From Rhynchopus sp. YZ270_cl-10 (Eukaryota; Euglenozoa; Diplonemea; Diplonemida; Diplonemidae): DNA of 64,000 bases. Position 1 is the first letter of the stretch; the number at the start of each line of letters is the position of its first letter. Below the pieces are notes generated by a model, which saw nothing but the letters and a program-made list of their open reading frames with translations, was not told the DNA's origin and searched no databases. Shown one piece after another: positions 40,962 through 49,768 of the stretch. A program made the position numbers and the translations under genes. The stretch is from assembly GCA_964035575.1 (NCBI GenBank), contig OZ037851.1, positions 1,178,001-1,242,000 of the forward strand, read 5' to 3'.

Positions 40962-42401
40962 ATGTGCACAATTGAAATTTTTGTGGATCTCTCCACTGGG
41001 ACGGAGTGTGTGACGGTCCCTGCGGATGCTTCCCTTGGTGTGTTTCGCGAGGAGGTGGCGAAGGTGGTTGGGGTGCAGGGCGAGTGTCTCGAGATTGCGT
41101 GCTTTGGAGAGGTTCTGACGGACGATGGGGTGCCGATCAGCAGTCTTGGGTTGACTGACAGCTGCAGCGTGACGTGGGAGCAGGTTCTGACGCGGGAGAA
41201 TGCAGGCCCACTCCTGCAGGCACGTGGCATCGAGGATGCGCAGTACGAAAGCGCACTGCAGCAGGCCATCGCACATGGCGATGCCTCCCTCGTCGAGCTG
41301 CTCTTCCTTGTTGAGTGGAAGCCACGATCGTACTGCAGTAAATATGTTAATGTAGATGATTGGTGCGCTGCGCTGAAGCACCCCGAGGTGCTGCAGGCAC
41401 TCTTCCACTACTCCGAACCACAACCGGAGCTGCAAGATCTACTTGCAGCTGCGGTTGCGAGAGACCATTCCTCCGCAGCTGAGCTGATTCTCAAGAAAGG
41501 TGTGTCGTCATTTCTCTGGAGTTGTGACTGCGACGAGAGGCAGATAACCCCTAACCCGATGTACCCTCTGCACCGTGCCATTGAGGCTGGTGCAAGCCTG
41601 TACACCATACGGGTGCTTCTGGACGACGGTGCGAGTATCTCTGCACCGTGCGAGTTGTGGCGCACTGCAGTGCACTGTGCCGTTGTGGCACGCAGACTTG
41701 ATGTGCTGGAGCTCTTCTTGACACGCCGTCTCCTCCGTTGTGCACACTTCTTCTCCTGCTGCGAGGATGGCGGTGTTGTGCACCACACTGCCACAGACCC
41801 TGCCTTTATGAAACTGATGCGCACACTGCATCTTGCGGCGTGGCGCATGCACGAAGAAGGCACACCACACGAGGAACGTCAGGCGTTCCTGCGTGTCCTG
41901 CGCCACAAAGGTGTTTGGGGTGGGAGTGTCCTGGATCAGGCCAGCCGGGGTAACAACGAAGAGTGCCTTGCATTGGTGATGGAGTGGGAGGCACAGCTTG
42001 CGCAGGTGGAGTGTAACAGTGTGGCTGACCTCTACAAACACTTGAACGTTGTGCTGGTGCCTGCCGTGGGCAACAGAGCACCGTCACCGGAGACGCGGTG
42101 TGCTCCGCGGTTGTATCCTAACGGCAGGGGCGGCAGGTGGGACCACTACGCACCGTACTATAGTGACTGCAGTTGCGGGGGCTTCAGATCATACTACTAC
42201 GGACGCTTCACCAAGGTGTACCCCACACACATGCAGGAGTCAGGTCTCCCACAAAGAGCACGCCGTCTGAAGACCCTCAGCTGCCACAAAGCGAAGCACG
42301 CCCCAACATCAGTAGAGAAGCAGCACCGTGCACAGCTTGCCACACGCAAAGCACGCCGCATTGCACGCAAGAACTGCCGTGCCTCGTGGGCCTCTCTGTG
42401 A
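40962..42401 (+). CDS. Ubiquitin-like/ankyrin protein, array copy 3
   Basis: 479 residues, same architecture. Start ATG 40962 as in the other copies. Cassettes: 41322-41436 (PRSYCSKYVNVDDWCAALKH...), 41511-41558 (short and Cys-bearing: FLWSCDCDERQITPNP) and 42110-42202 (long, Gly/Tyr/Cys-rich: YPNGRGGRWDHYAPYYSDCS...). So copy 3 has the shortest cassette 2 and the longest cassette 3. The remaining roughly 390 residues are almost identical to copies 1 and 2. Downstream, the spacer differs from spacers 1 and 2 in its first part, then rejoins them before the amidohydrolase. Confidence 0.75.
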   Translation: MCTIEIFVDLSTGTECVTVPADASLGVFREEVAKVVGVQGECLEIACFGEVLTDDGVPISSLGLTDSCSVTWEQVLTRENAGPLLQARGIEDAQYESALQQAIAHGDASLVELLFLVEWKPRSYCSKYVNVDDWCAALKHPEVLQALFHYSEPQPELQDLLAAAVARDHSSAAELILKKGVSSFLWSCDCDERQITPNPMYPLHRAIEAGASLYTIRVLLDDGASISAPCELWRTAVHCAVVARRLDVLELFLTRRLLRCAHFFSCCEDGGVVHHTATDPAFMKLMRTLHLAAWRMHEEGTPHEERQAFLRVLRHKGVWGGSVLDQASRGNNEECLALVMEWEAQLAQVECNSVADLYKHLNVVLVPAVGNRAPSPETRCAPRLYPNGRGGRWDHYAPYYSDCSCGGFRSYYYGRFTKVYPTHMQESGLPQRARRLKTLSCHKAKHAPTSVEKQHRAQLATRKARRIARKNCRASWASL

Positions 42402-42479
42402 GGTGTATTGAGTGGGTTGTGTGATTATGCAGTTGTCTACTCAACTGAATGAGGCCACTATGTATATTTGGAGAGCCGT

Positions 42480-42564
42480 GTTTGCACGTGAGACATGTTC
42501 ATTTTATCCCTTTTTCCAAGGTGACTAAGCACGAGAGTCTTGGTTCATCTTTATACTTTTCTTT
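42480..42564 (+). repeat. Adjacent type B and type A hairpin repeats
   Basis: GTTTGCACGTGAGACATGTT then CATTTTATC (type B-like), and 10 bases later GTGACTAAGCACGAGAGTCT then TGGTTCATCTTTATAC (type A). About 80-120 bases after the stop of copy 3. Confidence 0.6.
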
Positions 42565-42667
42565 GTGTGTCTTGAGGATTATTTTGTGCGATTTGAGGAG
42601 TGTACACTCTTTTATAGATCGCGATACGCAAATGGTCCCATAGTTTCTGCACTGTGCAAGACTAATG

Positions 42668-42763
42668 CATGGTTGTACAAAGTACTCGACGAGTAACGAG
42701 TACTCGAAAATGAAAAAAAATAGGACACTCGACACTCGAGTCGCCCGACCCATGACAACCATG
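42668..42763. mobile_element. 96-bp MITE with 6-bp target duplication
   Basis: Ends CATGGTTGT / ACAACCATG flanked by CTAATG on both sides (42662-42667, 42764-42769). Spacers 1 and 2 have the unfilled site (AAGACCAATGTTTGTG), so the insertion post-dates the array duplication. The interior carries ACTCG/CGAGT palindromes. A partial related terminus (GTACTTTGTACAACCATG) lies near 49880-49900. Confidence 0.75.
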
Positions 42764-43095
42764 CTAATGCTCGTGTTCTTATTTTGTGTGAACCTACCTT
42801 GAGTCTGGAGATGTCCCCACGGAACCTCTCTCTCGACTCCTTGACACACTTTTCATTTGACATATTGCTTCGTTGTTTCCACCTCAGGATGCCTTTCCTG
42901 TGGGCTGTGTTGGAACACTTCCTTTGTCGGGCGCACATCTCGTAACCCCTCTTGCCTCACGAGACAGCAGCTTTCGAAGCTGGCAGCCTATGCCATATAA
43001 CGGAACCCACCCTACCCACCTTTGCTTCTTTGGCATGCACTGCACTCCCTCGCACCACAGAAGACACTGACCCTTTACAACGGCTTGTCGTGCAG

Positions 43096-44103
43096 ATGAG
43101 CACATCCAGTACACTTGAGTTTTTTGACCCACATTTTCATATCTGGGATGTGAGCAGCAATGATGTTGGGGGTGCGTCTCACTTCGACAAAAGCATTTTA
43201 TTTGCCCCAGAGACGTGCAAGGTTGAGGGGTTATATGATGTCTCAGACTATGAGAGTGACATTAGTGGATGCAGTGGGAGTGGCTTTGTTCACAGTGGTG
43301 GTGTGCAGGTGGAGGGGATGTCTGTACAGCATGCCGGCCTTGGTGCCAAGGAGCTGAACCTACTGTGCCTTGAGGAAGCAAAGTGGACTGTTGAAAAGCT
43401 GAGTGCGTCAGGGAAAACATACAACCTTGTGGCCAGTGCGTGTCTGGAAGATGCAGATGTTGACGAAACGTTGAAGGCATTGACGGCTTTTAGTACAAAA
43501 AAGGTAAAAATTGTGGGCATCCGACAGATTCTCAACCACGAACCCAGCTGGCCACGGAATACCGCAACAGGAAACCTTGTTGCGAACGCGCAATGGGCGA
43601 AAGGGTTTGCACTGCTCGCAAAGCACGGCCTCTCCTTCGACGCACAGCTGAACCCTTCACAGCTCGCTGCGTTTGTGGAGATCTCTCGCGCCCACCCTCA
43701 GGTGCCTGTTGTGCTGAACCACATCGGAACACCTACACCTGCGTTGTTGGGGGATGAGTCTTTGTGCAAAGCGTTTTTTGAGGATCTGAAGGGCTTTGCA
43801 TCACTGCCACAAAATATGTGCAAGCTGTCCATGATGTGCTACACATGCCCCACCCTGGAGAAGGAGACCCTGCAGCCCATGCTGGAGAAGTACTTCGCCC
43901 TCTTCGGAAGCAAGCGCCTCATGTTTGCCTCGAACTACCCAGTGGACCTTAAAGACGGGTGGCACGTCACCAAACTTCTTACTGCAGCTCAGGCTCTCCT
44001 CCCAGAAGGCCTCAGCGAGGCTGACAAGCAGGCAGTATTCGCTACCACAGCCAAAACGTTTTACAAAGTTTGGAAAAAAAAGGAGGGGCGAAGTTTTGCT
44101 TGA
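43096..44103 (+). CDS. Metal-dependent amidohydrolase (COG3618 / amidohydrolase_2 type)
   Basis: 335 residues with the pattern of TIM-barrel amidohydrolases related to 2-pyrone-4,6-dicarboxylate lactonase: FDPHFHIWD at residues 10-18 supplies the H-x-H metal ligands (H13, H15); VLNHIGTP in the second half supplies the barrel His; LMFASNYPVD near residue 280 supplies the conserved Asp/Asn-Tyr-Pro block. Such enzymes hydrolyse lactone or amide bonds; the substrate is unknown. No signal peptide, so probably cytosolic. The ATG directly follows CTTGTCGTGCAG, a likely splice acceptor; the in-frame sequence upstream to 42952 is spacer shared with the ankyrin units. A type C hairpin follows 52 bases after the stop. 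The first 15 bases of this gene recur in the ankyrin spacers. Confidence 0.8.
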   Translation: MSTSSTLEFFDPHFHIWDVSSNDVGGASHFDKSILFAPETCKVEGLYDVSDYESDISGCSGSGFVHSGGVQVEGMSVQHAGLGAKELNLLCLEEAKWTVEKLSASGKTYNLVASACLEDADVDETLKALTAFSTKKVKIVGIRQILNHEPSWPRNTATGNLVANAQWAKGFALLAKHGLSFDAQLNPSQLAAFVEISRAHPQVPVVLNHIGTPTPALLGDESLCKAFFEDLKGFASLPQNMCKLSMMCYTCPTLEKETLQPMLEKYFALFGSKRLMFASNYPVDLKDGWHVTKLLTAAQALLPEGLSEADKQAVFATTAKTFYKVWKKKEGRSFA

Positions 44104-44154
44104 GATAGTCAACAGCCAAAACTGCATGGTCTGTTTCCAACGTTTTTTCCCCCA

Positions 44155-44200
44155 ATGCCTGCGTCCGATACGGTGAGGCGTTTGCTCTCTTTTAACATTC
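44155..44200 (+). repeat. Type C hairpin after the amidohydrolase
   Basis: TGCCTGCGTCCGATACGGTG then AGGCGTTTGCTCTCTTTTAA. Inner stem CCG/CGG around ATA; 52 bases after the stop. Confidence 0.65.
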
Positions 44201-44481
44201 TATTCCAACGATTTACCACACACGGTCCCCAAAGAAAGACGGTTTTGCGAAAATAATTTTACAAACACTTTTTGCGAGACAGTGACAGAGGGCACATCCT
44301 CCTCTGTGCACATAGCCTCCATTTGACCCTTGTATGTCTGAAATGGCAGGTTGTCTACCTCCTTCCAGGTAGGACAGAGGCTTTGTATTGCAAGCCAATT
44401 TTTATTTTCTCTGACCACACCACACCACACCACACCCTAGGCCACGAGGGCAGCACACTCTAGACAAAAAAAACAGAAACA

Positions 44482-46036
44482 ATGCCTCTTCCAGTGACCC
44501 AACTGACCGCGGCTGCGATGGTGGCTGTGAGTATTGTTACGTACCTTTCGCCTTCGATGCTGTCGTACTTGGCACTGATCCCTGCCAACACACTGACTGT
44601 GCATGCTTATGTGTGGAACGTCCTGACCTCTGGGTTGGTGGCAGCAAACCCTGTGACTGCACTGCTGTCTGCAGGCGTTTTGGTGTATGGTGCAAAGGCA
44701 GAGCGGCAGTGGGGGGACATTGAGATGGGAAAGTTTCTGACTGCGACAACGGCAGCAACGAGCGTAGCGGTGTTCATCACAACCTTTGTGGCGCTCGTGT
44801 CAGGCACGGAGGGGCTCTTCTATATGCACTACTGTGGTGACATTGGTGTTGCCTGTGCCGTGCTTGTTGCAATGAAGCAGCAGTGTCCAGACAACGAGAT
44901 CATCCCGGGTGTGCCAATTCGTGTGAAGTGGCTGCCCCTCGCAGCAGTGTCGTTGTCGCTCATTCTCGAGCTCTTCTTCCCAACACACATTGCAATCGAC
45001 TCTGAGCTTGGCGAAGGGCGTGCCACCCTGCGCGGCTCGCACCTCCTGCACACAACGTTCGGCTCCTTCTTTGCATGGATCTACCTCCGCTTCTTCCAGC
45101 CCAACGCTACGTACACAGCACGCTACGGCGACGTCAGCCCCTCCTTCGCCTTCAAGACCTTCTTCCCCGACGTCATCCAACCACTAGTCGGTGCCATCGC
45201 AGACGCAGTCTTCACCATCTGCAACACACTCTGCTGTGGCTTCGGCGCCAGTCTCATCGAAGCTGAATCCGAAATGCTAAGAAGACAGCAAGAAGACCAG
45301 GTATCTATTTTTCAATACTCTTATCTTAGGTAATACGTTTCAACTCAATATTGTGCGATATATTTTTACCCCCATTTTTAGAATCAACAGAGAGTGTACG
45401 TTACAGTTTCAATACAACCCTGGCATTTTTTAAAAGAATGAAGTCTTGATAACAAGCTGCCTTTCTTGGCAAAGAAACCTCGCTGAATACCTGCGATACA
45501 ATGTCACATCCGTCCACAAACAGACGCCGTTTGGCACTACTGCGACAAGCACTGTGATGGACCACCGCAGGCAGGTAGCTCTGTCCGCACTGGCCGACAG
45601 AATGGAGAAGGCACAGCAGGTGGACCCGAGTGCTGGGCTTGACGTCTTCGACATTGAGGTATGGGCGGGTAAGAACTTTAAAAAGAAGGGTTGTGCGCAG
45701 CACTCAAAAAGCCTTGACGCTTGCGTGTCTCGTTCAAGAAATGCTGCGGGGGCGTGTCGCCCAGAGATGTCTCTCATTATCCCGAAGTTAGCTTTTATTT
45801 TTGAATTTTTTTGTTTCATTACTAACTCACGAGGTTGACCCCGGGTATTTTCTGCAGCCGTGCCTCTGATACTGCCCCTCTTGCTTTGTTTTGTTGCACT
45901 ACTGATTTTCTTTTTTGCTTTGCTCACCTTCGCTCCAATTCATTGAACACTCGACTAACAGGTTGGCGCAAGCGATGTCCCACCGCAGACTGAAGAGGAG
46001 CCTGCACCAGCAGAGGACAAATACGACCGTCTTTGA
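44482..46036 (+). CDS. TMEM115: TMEM115-type Golgi rhomboid-like membrane protein, three exons
   Basis: Proposed exons 44482-45300, 45524-45658 and 45962-46036, giving 342 residues. The N-terminal part has several hydrophobic helices; family landmarks are VWNVLTSGLV, WGDIEMGKFL, KQQCPDNEIIPGVPIRVKWLPL, FGSFFAWIYLRFFQ and the signature GDVSPSFAFKTFFPDVIQP (human TMEM115: GD...HFAFATFFPE.LQPVV). Exon 2 supplies DHRRQVALSALADRMEK, matching the family C-terminus (RRRQLALKALNERLK), which strongly supports the splicing. Exon 3 is acidic and ends KYDRL. Introns: GTATCT...AAACAG (223 bases) and GTATGG...ACTAACAG (303 bases), both phase 0; the second has a branch-point-like ACTAAC directly at the acceptor. 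The family lacks rhomboid catalytic residues and acts in Golgi transport. A type A hairpin lies 41 bases after the stop. Confidence 0.8.
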
Positions 46037-46076
46037 TGCGCAGCGTAAGCCTAGCTAAACCGAACTTTTCGTTAGA

Positions 46077-46122
46077 TGACTAAGCACGAGAGGCTTACGT
46101 TCATCTTATAAACTTTCCTTTC
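46077..46122 (+). repeat. Type A hairpin after TMEM115
   Basis: GATGACTAAGCACGAGAGGC then TTACGTTCATCTTATAAAC: loop and tail match consensus; stem CTAAGC/GCTTA(C). Confidence 0.7.
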
Positions 46123-46379
46123 ATTATTTTTTTTTTGTTTATTTTGCTAAAAGAGGGCCTGGGGCGGGGAGAAGGGGTCGCGTTAGAGTTGTTCCCGAAT
46201 ACCGATATTTTTGGGATTTTTTTTTCCGGTACGTTCTTTTTTTTGCAATACAGAGTTTTCATCCGAAGCCCTACTGAGTAGCATTTGGTGTTAAGATGGT
46301 TAGAACTATATGTTGTAAATAAGTGATGTCATGAAGAGCACGGCACGCTGCCCAAAGACGACAGAAAATAAGGTATTAT

Positions 46380-46430
46380 AGTGGAGTTCATCCTCGGGGT
46401 GTCTACACTAATACAACCAAGTTTTCAAAA
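46380..46430 (+). repeat. Type D repeat
   Basis: AGTGGAGTTCATCCTCGGGG then TGTCTACACTAATACAACCA and AGTTTTCAAAA. Almost identical to the copy at 9979. Confidence 0.7.
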
Positions 46431-46536
46431 TAAGGGAAATAGTAAAAAAAAATAGCATTTTTTTTGCAACATTAAGCGACCCCTGGGGGGAGACTATGGG
46501 GTGGGAGGGATTGTGAGACTATAAGGTGTGTGCTTC

Positions 46537-46584
46537 GATAGAGCTCATCCTCGGGTGTCTGCATTCAGGCAGCCAAGTTTTCAG
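46537..46584 (+). repeat. Type D repeat, diverged
   Basis: ATAGAGCTCATCCTCGGGTG then TCTGCATTCAGGCAGCCAAG and TTTTCAG. The inner part is intact and outer stem bases are changed. Only 100 bases from the previous copy. Confidence 0.55.
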
Positions 46585-46848
46585 TATGAGAGAAGAGGCA
46601 CAATGCGAGCATTTGCACACACAACTTGGCAAGGAGTACTTGATGTGAAGGCTCTCACTGCGTTCTCCTGCTTCTTCTGTGAATAGAAAGCGGATGGATT
46701 TGTTTGCCAGAAAGGATCCATGGCTTGCATTTGTCGTTATCAAAACGACACACAATTGTGGCAGGTGTCACAATTGTGTGTGTGTTTGAAAGCAAATGTG
46801 AGTAGTGGAGGCCTCAGAGCGACCTATTGCCCATTGTGTGTTATTTTA

Positions 46849-46898
46849 AGGTGACAAGACACGAGAGGCTTAGGATCATCTTATAAACTTTTCTTTTA
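46849..46898 (+). repeat. Type A hairpin repeat
   Basis: AGGTGACAAGACACGAGAGG then CTTAGGATCATCTTATAAAC and TTTTC. The loop is intact, the stem slightly decayed. It lies 375 bases before hydrolase 1. Confidence 0.6.
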
Positions 46899-47271
46899 TT
46901 TTTTTGAATACAGATTTTTCATTTTTGAAAAAGTGTGTGACCTAGCCTTTGAGTACAAAACAGCCCCAGCACTCCCCCACTCGAGAAAGAGAACCATGCT
47001 CACATTCGTCTGGGTGGTCCGGTGGATGGGCGGGTAGGTGAAGACCACCCCCTTTTAACTCCCGTGCCGGCCATCCACAAAAAAAGGGCGCAATTTATTT
47101 TTTAATTTATGTAGCTGTTACGTTTGGTTGTAAATAAAGGAAATAAACAGAACTGAACCCCCCCTTCTGCCCCCTTTCAGATGTCTACTGTGCATTCATC
47201 GTGCATATTTCTCTCCTCCTCATTGTTTTTTTGCTCAAAATCATCTAAACAGGTTTGTCAGTTACCCAACA

Positions 47272-48123
47272 ATGTTGCGAGCGGTATTTGCTTTGACGCT
47301 TGTGTCGGCAGCTTGTGGTGAGCAGGTGCGTCTGTGGCCAGGTGACGCACCAGGCGACATCCCCGGTGCTGTTGGCCCAGAGGTAGACGCTGACGGAAAA
47401 GTTTGGAACGTGACAGTCCCAACGTACGAGGCCTTCTTGAATGAGTCTGGAAGTGGTGCAGGAGTGGTGATTGCGCCAGGTGGGGGATATGTTAGTCTTT
47501 CAGTTGACTTGGAAGGTCATACAATAGCGAAGTGGCTGAACTCAATCGGCATGCACGCATTTGTGTTGAAGTACCGTGTCCCCGAAAGGCCGCAAAGCCC
47601 CGACAAGGTTCCGTACTGGGCACCGATGATGGACGCACAGCGTGCAATGGGGATGATCCGCAGCAAAGCTGCTGACTTCAAACTCAATGCATCACGTCTC
47701 GGCTTTATGGGGTTCAGTGCGGGTGGCCACCTCACCGCACACATCACGACTGGGTGGCAGGAGCGCATTTACAACAAGACCATTCCTGCTGACGACCTTT
47801 CGTGCCGACCAGACTTCTCTGTTCTGAACTATCCTTGGAGAGTGGTGACACCGAACCTGACAAACATTGCACCTGAGCTGATTGACGGGATCGGACCTGA
47901 TATGCCACCTTGCTTCTTCTCACAGGCTATGGACGACCCAACTGCACCGTGTGAGAACTCACTTCTGTTTGTGAACGAGATGAAGAAGAAGAAGGCACCC
48001 ATGTCGGAGCTGCACCTGTGGCCACATGGTGGTCATGGGTATGGGCTGTGCCAGACAGAGTTGGAGGTGTGCACGTGGCCTGATAGGGCTGAGGCGTGGT
48101 TTGCTGGCAATGAATGGATTTAG
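47272..48123 (+). CDS. Secreted alpha/beta-hydrolase (esterase-like), array copy 1
   Basis: 283 residues. Signal peptide MLRAVFALTLVSAACG. The start of the mature part, VRLWPGDAPGD, is typical of polysaccharide-esterase/xylan-deacetylase-like hydrolases. Oxyanion-loop motif APGGGY (about residues 68-73); nucleophile motif GFSAGG with Ser149; Asp221/222 in AMDDPTAP; His255 in HGGHGYG. This is a complete catalytic triad, so probably an active esterase in the secretory pathway. N-glycosylation sequons include NVT, NES, NAS, NKT and NLT. Start at the ATG after CCCAACA. Copies 2-4 are nearly identical outside two cassettes, here residues about 38-45 (VDADGKVW) and 65-88 (VVIAPGGGYVSLSVDLEGHT...). 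The substrate is unknown. Confidence 0.8.
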   Translation: MLRAVFALTLVSAACGEQVRLWPGDAPGDIPGAVGPEVDADGKVWNVTVPTYEAFLNESGSGAGVVIAPGGGYVSLSVDLEGHTIAKWLNSIGMHAFVLKYRVPERPQSPDKVPYWAPMMDAQRAMGMIRSKAADFKLNASRLGFMGFSAGGHLTAHITTGWQERIYNKTIPADDLSCRPDFSVLNYPWRVVTPNLTNIAPELIDGIGPDMPPCFFSQAMDDPTAPCENSLLFVNEMKKKKAPMSELHLWPHGGHGYGLCQTELEVCTWPDRAEAWFAGNEWI

Positions 48124-48904
48124 TTCCTTTCACGTACATAGTCTGTCTGCGCAACGTTTTCGAGCGAAAACCACAATCTCAAAATTGGGGGTGTGTTTTT
48201 CGCCTAATTGTCGCCTAGTTTTTCACCTAGTTTTTCGCTTGATTTCGGCTATTTTTTTGCCTACTTTTCGCTCTTTTACTTTTCGCCTAGTTTCCTTCAC
48301 CTCGTTGGCTTGATGGTTCTTCCACCTCTTCATGCGACATGGTGCTAGGTGCATTACCTGTATTTCGCCTTTTCGCTTGGTTGAAAGGGTAAAAACATGG
48401 CGAAAACAGAGGCGTGCTTTAAGGAACCAACACTGTCGTGTCTTGTGTATTTCTCGTAGTGTATACAAAGCTTGAGACAAAGGGTGCCTTATCATGTCAC
48501 AACGTGCACTAGCCGTTGCAGCATAGATCCCTTTGTGTTATATTTGTATCTTTCATTCTTTCAACGTATTTCAAAATAAGTCTTGGTGTCCACTAAACCC
48601 ACTGTATAAACCCCATAAGCTCCCCATATCCACCCCGTTCTGGAACACCATAAAGTGCCTGTGTATTTTTGCTCACATCCATGTCTTTCTCCTTCTGCAT
48701 TGACAGTGCGATGTTAGTGTTGTCTCTAGTGTGATTGCTTCAGATGCTTGCAGAGTCCGTTCAAGAGAGGAGAGAGGAGAGAGCGCTCTGTCATTGAGTT
48801 AGGGTATTGAAGACCTTCATTGCCGAATGTATGTCTTACGGTGACGGCAAGTGTATGCCATTTTATTCCCAGAAACTCCACAAACCTGCCCAGGCTAAAC
48901 AAAC
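48124..48904. other. Hydrolase spacer 1-2
   Basis: Homologous to spacer 3-4 (51675-52184) from AACACTGTCGTGTCTTGTG onward. It carries about 290 extra bases (48131-48417) rich in TTTCGCCTA-like units, absent from spacer 3-4. CAACGTATTTCAAAATAA in both spacers contains a plausible polyadenylation signal. Confidence 0.6.
48131..48417. repeat. TTTCGCC-rich insertion in spacer 1-2
   Basis: Irregular repeats of TTTTCGCCTA/TTTTTCACCTA/TTTTCGCTTG. The segment is missing from the paralogous spacer 3-4. The flanks GAGCGAAAACCACAA and GGCGAAAACAGAGG are similar in direct, not inverted, orientation, so the class is unclear. Confidence 0.5.
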
Positions 48905-49768
48905 ATGGTTTCAACAATGTTGCGAGCGGTATTTGCTTTGACGCTTGTGTCGGCAGCTTGTGGTGAGCAGGTGCGTCTGTGGCCAGGTGACGCACCAGGT
49001 GACATCCCCGGTGCTGTTGGTCCAGAGGTAGAAATTGACGAAAAAATTTACAACGTGACAGTCCCAACGTACGAGGCCTTCTTGAATGAGTCTGGAAGTG
49101 GTGCAGGGGTGGTGGTTGCGCCAGGTGGATCATATCTCATACTTTCAATTGAAAAGGAAGGCTACGATGTTGCGAAGTGGCTGAACTCAATCGGCATGCA
49201 CGCATTTGTGTTGAAGTACCGTGTCCCCGAAAGGCCGCAAAGCCCCGACAAGGTTCCGTACTGGGCACCGATGATGGACGCACAGCGTGCAATGGGGATG
49301 ATCCGCAGCAAAGCTGCTGACTTCAAACTCAATGCATCACGTCTCGGCTTCTTGGGGTTCAGTGCGGGTGGCCACCTCACCGCACACATCACGACTGGGT
49401 GGCAGGAGCGCATTTACAACAAGACCATTCCTGCTGACGACCTTTCGTGCCGACCAGACTTCTCTGTTCTGAACTACCCTTGGAGAGTGGTGACACCGAA
49501 CCTGACAAACATTGCACCTGAGCTGATTGACGGGATCGGACCTGACATGCCACCTTGCTTCTTCTCGCAGGCTATGGACGACCCAGTGGCACCGTGTGAG
49601 AACTCACTTCTGTTTGTGAACGAGATGAAGAAGAAGAAGGCGCCCATGTCGGAGCTGCACCTGTGGCCACATGGTGGTCATGGGTATGGGCTGTGCCAGA
49701 CAGAGTTGGAGGTGTGCACGTGGCCTGATAGGGCTGAGGCGTGGTTTGCTGCCAACAAATGGATTTAG
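48905..49768 (+). CDS. Secreted alpha/beta-hydrolase, array copy 2
   Basis: 287 residues if the first ATG is used (MVSTMLRAVF...); the second ATG (48917) gives the same start as copy 1. Same signal peptide, GFSAGG nucleophile motif, AMDDPVAP and HGGHGYG. Cassettes: VEIDEKIYNVTVP and VVVAPGGSYLILSIEKEGYD; the oxyanion-loop motif is APGGSY here instead of APGGGY. The leader (CTCCACAAACCTGCCCAGGC before the ATG) is shared with copy 4 but not with copies 1 and 3. The 3' flank begins TTCCTTTCACGTA, as in copy 1, then diverges. Confidence 0.8.
   Translation: MVSTMLRAVFALTLVSAACGEQVRLWPGDAPGDIPGAVGPEVEIDEKIYNVTVPTYEAFLNESGSGAGVVVAPGGSYLILSIEKEGYDVAKWLNSIGMHAFVLKYRVPERPQSPDKVPYWAPMMDAQRAMGMIRSKAADFKLNASRLGFLGFSAGGHLTAHITTGWQERIYNKTIPADDLSCRPDFSVLNYPWRVVTPNLTNIAPELIDGIGPDMPPCFFSQAMDDPVAPCENSLLFVNEMKKKKAPMSELHLWPHGGHGYGLCQTELEVCTWPDRAEAWFAANKWI

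Larger units (their letters stand above)
42402..43095. other. Spacer between ankyrin copy 3 and amidohydrolase
   Basis: Two hairpin repeats (type B-like 42480-42511, type A 42519-42564), a 96-bp MITE (42668-42763), then the block shared with the ankyrin spacers (about 42790-43050), then 40 unique bases ending CTTGTCGTGCAG directly before the ATG. Confidence 0.7.
46123..47271. other. Spacer between TMEM115 and the hydrolase array
   Basis: Two type D repeats (46380-46430 and 46537-46584), a type A repeat (46849-46898) and A/T-rich sequence. The short minus-strand frame 46519-46755 overlaps a type D repeat and is not called. The leader of hydrolase 1 ends with TCTAAACAG/GTTTGTCAG before the ATG. 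Confidence 0.6.
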
